A stretch of DNA of 64,000 nucleotides from Mycobacterium sp. 852002-51057_SCH5723018 (GTDB taxonomy: Bacteria; Actinomycetota; Actinomycetes; Mycobacteriales; Mycobacteriaceae), in NCBI RefSeq assembly GCF_001667035.1, contig NZ_LZIR01000045.1, positions 18,136 to 82,135 of the forward strand, written 5' to 3'. Under the pieces are notes generated by a model. It was given only the letters and a program-made list of their open reading frames with translations, was not told the DNA's origin and ran no database searches. Of the stretch, positions 46,233-53,831 are shown in pieces; the stretch's first letter is position 1; every line of letters starts with the position of its first letter. A program made the position numbers and the translations under genes.

Positions 46233-46856
46233 CTAGTCCGACTCGTCCTTGGGCGTGTCGAGGGTCTCCAGCACCACCTCGGCCACCCGCTTCATCGTGG
46301 TGCGCCGGTCCATGGCGGCGCGCTGAATCCACTTGAACGCCTCGGGCTCGGTCATGCCCTGTTTGGCCTGCAGCAGGCCTTTGGCGCGTTCGACGAGCTT
46401 GCGGGTCTCCAGCCGGTCGGTCAGCGTGGCCACCTCGCGCTCGAGCTCGGTGATCTCGCCGAACCGGCTGACCGCCAACTCGATGGCGGGGATCAGGTCG
46501 CTGATGGTGAACGGCTTCACCAGGTAGGCCATCGCACCGGCGTCGCGGGCGCGCTCGACGAGATCGCGCTGACTGAACGCGGTCAGCACGACGATCGGGG
46601 CGATGCGTTTACTGGCGATCTCCGACGCCGCGTCGATGCCGTCGCGGCGCGGCATCTTCACGTCCATGATCACCAGGTCGGGCTTATGCCGCTCGGCCAG
46701 TTCGACGGCCTCCTGACCGTCGCCGGCCTCGCCGACGATTTCGTAACCCTCCTCTCGCAGCATCTCGGCCAGGTCCAGTCGGATGAGCGCTTCGTCTTCG
46801 GCGATCAGGACCCGGCGCGGCACAGCGGCGTCGGTGTCGGTCGTGGGGCCTGTCAT
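46233..46856 (-). CDS. pdtaR: ANTAR-type response regulator PdtaR
   Basis: 207 residues. The receiver domain (~15-130) has EDEALIRLD, the phospho-acceptor Asp in LVIMDVKMPRRDG, the Thr of VVLTAFS and the Lys of LVKPF. The ANTAR RNA-binding domain (~145-200) has RLETRKLVERAKGLLQ and EAFKWIQRAAMDRRTTMKRVAE. ANTAR proteins bind tandem hairpins and prevent transcription termination; the partner kinase PdtaS lies elsewhere. ATG 46856 is chosen over GTG 46865 because it starts the conserved MTGPTTD. Confidence 0.95.
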   Translation of the reverse strand: MTGPTTDTDAAVPRRVLIAEDEALIRLDLAEMLREEGYEIVGEAGDGQEAVELAERHKPDLVIMDVKMPRRDGIDAASEIASKRIAPIVVLTAFSQRDLVERARDAGAMAYLVKPFTISDLIPAIELAVSRFGEITELEREVATLTDRLETRKLVERAKGLLQAKQGMTEPEAFKWIQRAAMDRRTTMKRVAEVVLETLDTPKDESD

Positions 46857-46980
46857 GACCGACATTGTCTCGTGAAGGCCTGCGACCAGCGACCTCGGGG
46901 CGGTGAGAACCCACGCCCACGCCGATCATCTATGGTGGGAGGCTGCTTTAAGGTAGGGGGTCGCACCCCTCTCCTTGCGA

Positions 46981-47054
46981 GCCCTCGTATCCCAACTGGC
47001 AGAGGAAACGGACTCAAAACCCGTCCAGTGTGGGTTCGAATCCCACCGAGGGCA
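46981..47054 (+). tRNA. tRNA with anticodon CAA (Leu), short variable loop
   Basis: The acceptor stem GCCCTCG pairs perfectly with CGAGGGC, with discriminator A. The T arm is GTGGG-TTCGAAT-CCCAC. The anticodon loop CTCAAAA gives CAA, which reads UUG leucine codons. The variable region is only about five bases (CCAGT), whereas bacterial leucine tRNAs normally carry a long extra arm. The D stem has a mismatch and the anticodon stem ends in an A-C mismatch. CCA is not encoded. The next gene starts ten bases after it. Confidence 0.85.
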
Positions 47055-47064
47055 CTCCCAGACA

Positions 47065-47562
47065 ATGCTGTTCACCATCGGCCACGGCGCGAAGACCGCA
47101 GCCGAACTCGGCGACGACCTGCGCCGGCACGGCGTCACTCTGCTGGTCGACGTGCGCAGCTTCCCCGGCTCGCGCCGCAACCCCGACGTGTCGGAAGACG
47201 CGATGCCGGGCTGGCTGGGCGCCGCCGGGATCGCCTATCGCCACGAGCCGGATCTCGGGGGCCGGCGCAAACCGTCCACCAGCCCGCTGCCGAGCGACCA
47301 GTGGTGGGAGAACGCGGCATTCGCCAACTACGCGTCGCACACCCGCACCCCCGGCTTTCAAGCGGCGTACCAGCGCCTTCTTCGGGACGCCGAAACGGCC
47401 AACGTGGCCGTGATGTGCGGCGAACCGACCTGGTGGCGCTGCCACCGGCGGATGATCGCCGACCTGGCCACCCGGGACGGACGCACCGTGCAGCACATCA
47501 TGCCCAACGGCTCGCTCTCGCCGCACCACATGTCCGACTGGCTCAACGGCGACCCATCCTGA
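47065..47562 (+). CDS. DUF488 family protein
   Basis: 165 residues. DUF488 landmarks: FTIGHGAKTAAELGDDL, LLVDVRSFPGSRRNP, the central LGGRRKPS...NYASH, and VAVMCGEPTWWRCHRRMIAD with its Cys-Glu and Cys-His pairs. The family is widespread and its role is unknown; the cysteine/histidine pattern suggests metal or redox function. ATG 47065 begins only ten bases beyond the tRNA, so tRNA and gene probably share a primary transcript that is then processed. The start has no clear ribosome-binding site outside the tRNA. Confidence 0.85.
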   Translation: MLFTIGHGAKTAAELGDDLRRHGVTLLVDVRSFPGSRRNPDVSEDAMPGWLGAAGIAYRHEPDLGGRRKPSTSPLPSDQWWENAAFANYASHTRTPGFQAAYQRLLRDAETANVAVMCGEPTWWRCHRRMIADLATRDGRTVQHIMPNGSLSPHHMSDWLNGDPS

Positions 47563-47586
47563 GCGTCCAGCGGTTACGCTTCCTAT

Positions 47587-48912
47587 GTGGCGGCTAAGAA
47601 GTGCGGCGCCCCACCCCCAGCTGGCTCGTCGACAAGCCCGGACTGCGTAGCGGCGGTTCGGGCGCAGACGCGTGACCGCAATCAGCACTATGCCGCCAGC
47701 GCCGCGCGCCGGGCCCGGATCCTCACGGTTGCCGCGTGGCTGGCGGTGATCGTCAGCGTGAGCTTCGTGCTCGTGCAAATCGTCGGCGGATCCTGGCTGT
47801 GGCAGGTCAGCTCGATCAACGTGGTCGGCGCGATGGTCTTCGCGTTCGTTCCGTGGTTGCAGCGATTCGGGGATTTGGTTGCGCCGCTCACTTTCCTCGC
47901 CGCCGCCTACGCCTCGGTGTTCGCCAGCTGCCTGGACGTGGGCACCGGTTCGGGAGCTCAATACTTCTTCCTGGTGGGCGCCTGCCTGGTGGTGCTGTTG
48001 CTGGGCATCGAGCACATCGTCTTGGCTTCGGCGCTGGCGGCCGTGGCCGCCGGCCTGATCGTCGCGGTGGAATTCCTGGTCCCCCGCAACACCGGGTTGC
48101 AGCCGGCGTGGGCCCAGTCGGCGGGCTTTGTCATCACCGCGGTCTCGAGCGTCGTGATGGTGGTAGTGACGGTGTGGTTCGCCCTGCGCGACACCGCGCG
48201 CGCCGAGGCCGTCATGGAGGCACAGTACGAGAGGTCGGAAACCCTGCTGGCCAACATGTTGCCGGCCAGCGTTGCCGAGCGGCTCAAGGACCCCGACCGA
48301 AGCGTCATCGCTGACAAGTACGACGAGGCCTCGGTTCTGTTCGCCGACATCGTCGGATTCACCGAACGTGCCAGCGGCACACCGCCGGCCGAACTGGTGC
48401 GCTTCCTCGACCGGCTGTACGGCGCCTTCGACGAGCTCGTCGACAAGCACGGCCTGGAAAAGATCAAAGTCAGCGGCGACTGCTACATGGTGGTCAGCGG
48501 GGTGCCGCGCCCGCGGCCCGACCACGCCCTTGCGCTGGCGGATTTCGCGCTCGACATGGCCAATGTCGCGGCACGGCTGAAGGATCCGCAGGGCCACCCC
48601 GTCGCGTTGCGGATGGGTATGGCGTGCGGGCCGGTGGTCGCCGGCGTGGTGGGTTCCCGCCGGTTCTTCTACGACGTGTGGGGGGACGCGGTCAACGTCG
48701 CGTCGCGGATGGAAACCACCGACTCGGTGGGACGAGTCCAGGTGCCCGAGGCGATGTATGAGCGCCTCAAGGACCAGTTCGTGCTCCAAGAGCGCGGCAG
48801 CATCGACGTCAAGGGCAAGGGCCCCATGTACACCTGGTATCTGATCGGCCGCAAGGCAACCGACGATTCGGTCGACCTGCTCGCCGAGGCGCCTCGCACG
48901 GCACACGTCTGA
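47587..48912 (+). CDS. cya: Membrane adenylate cyclase, class III (Rv1625c type)
   Basis: 441 residues. Six membrane segments (~45-205) are followed by a signalling helix and one catalytic domain (~240-425). Metal-binding Asp residues lie in LFADIVGFTERASG and SGDCYMVV, substrate Lys in KIKVSG, and transition-state Asn/Arg in VWGDAVNVASRMET. All catalytic positions are present, so a homodimer should make cAMP, resembling half a mammalian cyclase. GTG 47587, 24 bases after DUF488. A probable cAMP receptor (USP) is encoded at 23.1 kb. Confidence 0.95.
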   Translation: MAAKKCGAPPPAGSSTSPDCVAAVRAQTRDRNQHYAASAARRARILTVAAWLAVIVSVSFVLVQIVGGSWLWQVSSINVVGAMVFAFVPWLQRFGDLVAPLTFLAAAYASVFASCLDVGTGSGAQYFFLVGACLVVLLLGIEHIVLASALAAVAAGLIVAVEFLVPRNTGLQPAWAQSAGFVITAVSSVVMVVVTVWFALRDTARAEAVMEAQYERSETLLANMLPASVAERLKDPDRSVIADKYDEASVLFADIVGFTERASGTPPAELVRFLDRLYGAFDELVDKHGLEKIKVSGDCYMVVSGVPRPRPDHALALADFALDMANVAARLKDPQGHPVALRMGMACGPVVAGVVGSRRFFYDVWGDAVNVASRMETTDSVGRVQVPEAMYERLKDQFVLQERGSIDVKGKGPMYTWYLIGRKATDDSVDLLAEAPRTAHV

Positions 48913-48957
48913 CCAAAGCCCCTTCACCTACCACGGCGCCTGTGCCAGACTGCGGCC

Positions 48958-49536
48958 ATGACTACCTTCCCTGGAACGGCCCCGGTTCCAAGCTTGTTGC
49001 CGCACTTGTGGAAATCCACGCTGGTATCGGGAATTCTGTCGTTGATCGTCGGTGCCGTGATCCTGGCGTGGCCGGGTATTTCCATCCTGGCCGCCGCCAT
49101 CGCGTTCGGCGTCTACCTGTTGATCACCGGTGCGGCCCAAGTCGTCTTCGCGTTCAGCCTGCACGTCTCGGCCGGCAGCCGGATCCTGTTGTTCATCAGC
49201 GGGGCGGCGTCACTCATCTTGGCGGTCTTGGCGTTTCGCCATTTCGGTCAGGGATACGCGGTCCTGTTGCTGGCCATCTGGATCGGCGTCCGCTTCATCT
49301 TCCGGGGCGTGGCCACTACGGTCTCCGCCGTCAGCGACCCGGCGCTGCCAGGACGGGGATGGTCGATCTTCGTCGGTGTGATCAGCCTGCTGGCCGGCAT
49401 CGTCGTCCTGGCGTCGCCGTTCGATTCGATTGTCACCCTGGCGATCGTCGTCGGCGTCTGGTTCGTCGTCATCGGTGTCTTCGAGATCGTGTCATCGTTC
49501 GGCATCCGCAAGGCGTCCAAAGATCTGCGCAGATAA
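48958..49536 (+). CDS. HdeD/DUF308 family membrane protein (Rv1624c type)
   Basis: 192 residues, six hydrophobic segments in three internal pairs, for example GILSLIVGAVILAWPGISIL and LLAGIVVLASPFDSIVTL. DUF308 proteins are linked to acid resistance in E. coli (HdeD); the role here is unknown. ATG 48958. It stands between cya and the cyd operon on the same strand, 67 bases ahead of cydA. Confidence 0.85.
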   Translation: MTTFPGTAPVPSLLPHLWKSTLVSGILSLIVGAVILAWPGISILAAAIAFGVYLLITGAAQVVFAFSLHVSAGSRILLFISGAASLILAVLAFRHFGQGYAVLLLAIWIGVRFIFRGVATTVSAVSDPALPGRGWSIFVGVISLLAGIVVLASPFDSIVTLAIVVGVWFVVIGVFEIVSSFGIRKASKDLRR

Positions 49537-49559
49537 GCCGTAGCGCTGGCCCGACCTAA

Positions 49560-49578
49560 CTACTACACTGTGTCGTAG
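49560..49578 (+). promoter_or_regulatory. 19-base palindromic operator candidate upstream of cydA
   Basis: CTACTACAC-T-GTGTCGTAG: eight of nine base pairs match. It lies 26 bases before the cydA start, inside the likely promoter (TACACT could serve as -10). The ACTAC/GTAG-type dyad resembles BlaI/MecI-family operators, but the regulator cannot be named from sequence. Confidence 0.55.
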
Positions 49579-49603
49579 CTGGCCGTAGTTTGGGAGATGA
49601 CAG

Positions 49604-51076
49604 ATGAATGTCGTCGATATTTCGCGGTGGCAGTTCGGTATCACGACCGTCTACCACTTCATCTTCGTGCCGCTGACCATAGGACTGGCTCCCCTGCTCG
49701 CGGTCATGCAGACAGTGTGGGTGGTCACCGGTAACGCGGCGTGGTATCGCCTCACGAAGTTCTTCGGCAAGCTGTTTCTGATCAACTTCGCCATCGGCGT
49801 GGCGACCGGGATCGTCCAGGAATTTCAGTTCGGGATGAACTGGTCGCAGTACTCGCGGTTCGTGGGCGACATCTTCGGCGCGCCCCTGGCGATGGAGGGC
49901 CTGGCCGCGTTCTTCTTCGAATCCACCTTCATCGGCCTGTGGATCTTCGGCTGGAGCCGGCTGCCGCGGCTGGTGCACCTGGCATGCATCTGGATTGTCG
50001 CGATCGGCGTGAACGCGTCCGCGTTCTTCATCATCGCGGCGAATTCGTTTATGCAGCATCCGGTCGGCGCGCACTTCAACCCCGCCACCCGGCGCGCCGA
50101 GTTGACCAGCATCGGTGCGTTGCTCGGCAATAACACTGCGCGGGCGGCGTTTTCGCATGCGGTGACGGGCTCGTTGTTGACCGCCGGGACGTTTGTCGCC
50201 GCGGTCAGCGCGTGGTGGCTGGTGCGTTCCCGCAACGCCGCGTCGGCCACGCCGGCAGCCGAATTGAACGCCCGCACCATGTTTCGCCCGGCGGCCATAC
50301 TGGGATGCTGGGTCGCGCTGATCGCCGCCGTCGGCCTGTTCTTCACCGGTGACGCACAAGGCAAATTGATGTTCGTTCAGCAGCCGATGAAGATGGCGTC
50401 GGCGGAATCGTTGTGCGAGACCGAAACCGACCCCGATTTCTCCATCCTGACGGTCGGCAGGCACAACAACTGCGAAAGCATCACCCGCGTCATCGAGGTG
50501 CCCTATGTGCTGCCGTTCCTCGCCGAGAGCCGGTTCAGCGGCGTGACGCTGCAGGGTGTGCGCAACATTCAACAGCAGGACGAACAGCGATTCGGGCCGA
50601 ACGACTACCGGCCCAACCTGTTTGTCACCTACTGGTCGTTCCGCGCGATGATCGGGCTGCTGGCGATACCAGTGCTGTTCGCGCTGGTTGCGTTGTGGCT
50701 CACCCGCGGCGGCCGGATCCCCGGTCAGCGGTGGTTCTCGTGGCTGGCGCTGCTGACGATTCCCACGCCGTTCCTGGCCAACAGCGCCGGGTGGGTGTTC
50801 ACCGAGATGGGCCGCCAGCCCTGGATCGTCGTGCCGAACCCCACCGGCGACCAACAGGTTCGGCTCACCGTGTCCCAGGGCGTCTCCGACCACCCACCCG
50901 GGCTTGTCGTCACCTCGTTGGTGACGTTCACCCTGCTGTACGCGGTGCTGGCGGTCATCTGGTTCTGGTTGCTCAAGCGCTACATCGTCGAGGGGCCACT
51001 GGAACACGACGCGGAACCGGCTGCGCCCCAAGCACCCAGCGATGACGAGGTCGCGCCGCTGTCTTTTGCGTACTAG
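49604..51076 (+). CDS. cydA: Cytochrome bd ubiquinol/menaquinol oxidase subunit I
   Basis: 490 residues, about nine membrane helices. It begins with DISRWQFGITTVYHFIFVPLTIGLAPLLA, where H18-type haem ligands lie. The quinol-binding Q-loop is short, with GRHNNCESITRVIEVPYVLPFLAE. Helix VI-VII carries the WSFRAMIGL haem-b region and the late NSAGWVFTEMGRQPW is conserved. The oxidase has high oxygen affinity and supports growth under low oxygen and respiratory inhibitors. GGGAG lies seven bases before ATG 49604. First gene of cydABDC. Confidence 0.97.
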   Translation: MNVVDISRWQFGITTVYHFIFVPLTIGLAPLLAVMQTVWVVTGNAAWYRLTKFFGKLFLINFAIGVATGIVQEFQFGMNWSQYSRFVGDIFGAPLAMEGLAAFFFESTFIGLWIFGWSRLPRLVHLACIWIVAIGVNASAFFIIAANSFMQHPVGAHFNPATRRAELTSIGALLGNNTARAAFSHAVTGSLLTAGTFVAAVSAWWLVRSRNAASATPAAELNARTMFRPAAILGCWVALIAAVGLFFTGDAQGKLMFVQQPMKMASAESLCETETDPDFSILTVGRHNNCESITRVIEVPYVLPFLAESRFSGVTLQGVRNIQQQDEQRFGPNDYRPNLFVTYWSFRAMIGLLAIPVLFALVALWLTRGGRIPGQRWFSWLALLTIPTPFLANSAGWVFTEMGRQPWIVVPNPTGDQQVRLTVSQGVSDHPPGLVVTSLVTFTLLYAVLAVIWFWLLKRYIVEGPLEHDAEPAAPQAPSDDEVAPLSFAY

Positions 51077-51102
51077 GGCGTGACCCGGAAAGGAGCTGAC
51101 CG

Positions 51103-52152
51103 GTGGGACTGCAACAGTTGTGGTTCGGCATCATCGGCATGCTGTTCCTCGGTTTTTTCATCCTCGAGGGCTTCGACTTCGGCGTGGGCATGTTGATGGA
51201 GCCGTTCGCCCGCTTGAATCTTTCAGGCATGGGTGACCCGGAGCTGAACCGGCGCACCGTGCTCAACACCATCGGGCCGATCTGGGACGGCAACGAGGTC
51301 TGGCTGATCACCGCCGGCGCATCGATGTTCGCCGCATTCCCCGGCTGGTACGCCACCGTGTTCTCGACGCTGTACCTGCCACTGCTGGCGATCCTGTTCG
51401 GCATGATCGTGCGCGCCGTGGCGATCGAGTGGCGCGGCAAGGTCGACGACACGAAATGGCGTCGCTGGGCCGATTTCGGCATCGCCGCCGGGTCCTGGCT
51501 GCCCGCCGTGTTGTGGGGCGTGGCGTTCGCCGTCCTGGTCCGCGGCCTCCCGGTGGACGCGAGTGGCCACGTAAACCTGTCGATCACCGACGTGCTCAAC
51601 CCCTACACGGTGTTGGGCGGATTGGCCACCGCCGGGCTGTTCATGTTCTACGGCGCCGCGTTCGTCACGTTGAAGACCTCGGGCATGATCCGCGACGACG
51701 CGCACCGGTTCGCGGTGTGGCTATCGCTTCCGGCCACCGGACTGGTTGCCGCCTTTGGGCTTTGGACGCAGCTGGCGCACGGCAAGGGCTGGACCTGGCT
51801 GGTGCTGGGCGTCGCGGTGGTAGTCCAGCTGGCCGCGGTGCTGCTGGTGTGGCGGCGCGGATCCGACGGGTGGGCGTTCGCCTGCACCGCCGTGGTGGTC
51901 GCGGCCGTGGTCATCCTGCTGCTGGGCGCGCTGTACCCCAACCTGGTGCCCTCGACGCTGAACAAGCAGTGGAGCGTGACCATCTACAACGCCTCGTCGA
52001 CCCCCTACACCCTCAAGATCATGACGTGGGTGACGGGGTTCATGGCCCCGCTGACGGTGGTCTATCAGTCGTGGACGTACTGGGTATTCCGGCAACGGAT
52101 CTCGGCCGAACGGATACCGCCGCCGATCGGTCTGGCGAGGCGTGCCTCCTGA
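51103..52152 (+). CDS. cydB: Cytochrome bd oxidase subunit II
   Basis: 349 residues, nine hydrophobic segments. Starts LQQLWFGIIGMLFLGFFILEGFDFGVG, the classic CydB N-terminus, followed by VLNTIGPIWDGNEVWLITAG. It pairs with CydA in the membrane. GTG 51103 follows AAAGGAG. Its stop overlaps the presumed cydD start. Confidence 0.97.
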   Translation: MGLQQLWFGIIGMLFLGFFILEGFDFGVGMLMEPFARLNLSGMGDPELNRRTVLNTIGPIWDGNEVWLITAGASMFAAFPGWYATVFSTLYLPLLAILFGMIVRAVAIEWRGKVDDTKWRRWADFGIAAGSWLPAVLWGVAFAVLVRGLPVDASGHVNLSITDVLNPYTVLGGLATAGLFMFYGAAFVTLKTSGMIRDDAHRFAVWLSLPATGLVAAFGLWTQLAHGKGWTWLVLGVAVVVQLAAVLLVWRRGSDGWAFACTAVVVAAVVILLLGALYPNLVPSTLNKQWSVTIYNASSTPYTLKIMTWVTGFMAPLTVVYQSWTYWVFRQRISAERIPPPIGLARRAS

Positions 52153-53831
52153 GCGCCAAGGACTCGACGAGCACGCGGGCGCCCCTGGACCCGCGACTGT
52201 GGCGGGCATCGGCCGCGTTGCGGCGTTATCTGGTCGCCGCGGTGGGATGCGGCGTGGTGATCTCGGGCTGCGCGATCGGCTCGGCGATCGTGCTGGCGGG
52301 CATCGTCGCGCGCGTCGTCGGCGATCCCGCCGCGGATAACCTGCGGGCCTGGCTCGGGCCGCTGTCGATCCTGGTGGGGTTGTGGGTGATCCGCACGGTG
52401 ACGCACTGGCTTCAGGCGCGCCTGGGGCAACGCGGCGCCAGCGCGGTCATCGCCGATCTGAGCGGACAGGTGCTGACGGCGGTGACCGCGCGGCAGCCCG
52501 GTGAGCTCGCCACGCAGCGCGATGCCGCGGCAGTGGTGGTCACCCGCGGACTGGACGGGCTGCGCCCCTACTTCACCGGGTACCTGCCCACGTTGCTGCT
52601 CGCCGCGATCCTGACCCCGGCCACCGTTGCCGTGATCACTCTCTACGACCTGAAGTCGGCCCTGATCGTGGTGATCACCCTGCCGCTGATACCGATTTTC
52701 ATGGTGCTGATCGGCCTGGCGACGGCCGAGCGATCCTCGGCGGCGCTGGAAGCCATGACCACGCTGCAGGCGCGGCTGCTGGACCTGATCGCCGGCATCC
52801 CGACGCTGCGGGCGCTGGGCCGTGGCCGCGGGCCCGAACACCGCATCGCCGAACTCGCTGCCGCCCACCGGCGCTCGGCGATGGCGACGCTGCGGATCGC
52901 GTTCCTCTCGGCGCTGGTGCTCGAGTTGCTGGCGACGCTGGGCGTGGCGTTGATCGCCGTCGGCATCGGGCTTCGCCTGGTATTCGGTGAGATGACGCTG
53001 ACGACCGGCCTGACGGTGCTGCTGCTGGCCCCGGACGTGTACTGGCCGCTGCGGCGGATCGGCGTGGAATTCCATGCGGCCCAGGACGGTAGGACCGCCG
53101 CCGACAAGGCGTTCGCCCTCATCGGCGAGCCGGCCGTCCCGAGGGAGCGCATCCGGACGGTCGTCGCGCGCGGCGCGGAGATCCGCCTCGAGGGGCTCAG
53201 CGTGGTGGGCCGGGACGGCCGTGCCCCGCGCGATCTCACCGCGGTGATCAAGCCGGGTCGCGTGACGGTGCTGACCGGACGCAACGGCGCCGGCAAGAGC
53301 ACCGCACTGCAGGCGATCGCCGGGCTTACCGCGCCGTCGTCGGGCCGAGTCACCGTGGCCGGAGTCGACGTCGCGGACCTGGATCCGGCGGCGTGGTGGC
53401 GGCAGCTGTCGTGGCTGCCGCAACGCCCGGTGCTGGTCCCCGGCACGGTGCGCGATAACCTGATGCTGTTCGGCGCTCTTGCTGACATCGAAACACCCTG
53501 TGCGGCTTCGGGTTTCGACGCGGTGCTGGCCGAGCTGCCCGACAGGGAGGACACCGTGCTGGGGCGCGGTGGCGTCGGTCTGTCGCTGGGTCAGCGGCAA
53601 CGGCTCGGCCTGGCCCGGGCACTCGGCTCACCGGCCCCGGTGCTGCTGCTCGACGAGCCGACCGCGCACCTGGACGCGCGCACCGAGCAACGGGTATTGC
53701 GGGCCATCGTGGAGCGGGCCCGCGGCGGCGCGACCGTGGTGGTCGTCGGCCACCGCGAGCCCGTCGTGGCCATTGGTGACCGGGTCGTCGAGGTGGCCGC
53801 GGACAGTGGGATGCGTTATGCGCCGGTCTGA
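52149..53831 (+). CDS. cydD: Heterodimeric ABC exporter subunit CydD, start probably CTG
   Basis: About 560 residues. Six membrane helices are followed by an ATPase with Walker A GRNGAGKSTAL, Q-loop LPQRPV, signature LSLGQRQR and Walker B VLLLDEPTAHLD. CydDC exports thiols or handles haem and is needed for cytochrome bd assembly. The start is unclear: conserved sequence (APLDPRLWRASAALRRYL) begins just after the cydB stop, and no ATG, GTG or TTG lies at the right place. CTG 52149 overlaps the cydB TGA as CTGA, with GAGG about ten bases upstream. The next usable codon is TTG at 52218, inside the first helix region. Confidence 0.9.
   Translation: MSAKDSTSTRAPLDPRLWRASAALRRYLVAAVGCGVVISGCAIGSAIVLAGIVARVVGDPAADNLRAWLGPLSILVGLWVIRTVTHWLQARLGQRGASAVIADLSGQVLTAVTARQPGELATQRDAAAVVVTRGLDGLRPYFTGYLPTLLLAAILTPATVAVITLYDLKSALIVVITLPLIPIFMVLIGLATAERSSAALEAMTTLQARLLDLIAGIPTLRALGRGRGPEHRIAELAAAHRRSAMATLRIAFLSALVLELLATLGVALIAVGIGLRLVFGEMTLTTGLTVLLLAPDVYWPLRRIGVEFHAAQDGRTAADKAFALIGEPAVPRERIRTVVARGAEIRLEGLSVVGRDGRAPRDLTAVIKPGRVTVLTGRNGAGKSTALQAIAGLTAPSSGRVTVAGVDVADLDPAAWWRQLSWLPQRPVLVPGTVRDNLMLFGALADIETPCAASGFDAVLAELPDREDTVLGRGGVGLSLGQRQRLGLARALGSPAPVLLLDEPTAHLDARTEQRVLRAIVERARGGATVVVVGHREPVVAIGDRVVEVAADSGMRYAPV

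Noticed and set aside
46955..46970. AGGGG/CCCCT hairpin just before the tRNA as a terminator
   Set aside because: No T-run and lies within the expected tRNA promoter/leader; probably part of the precursor.
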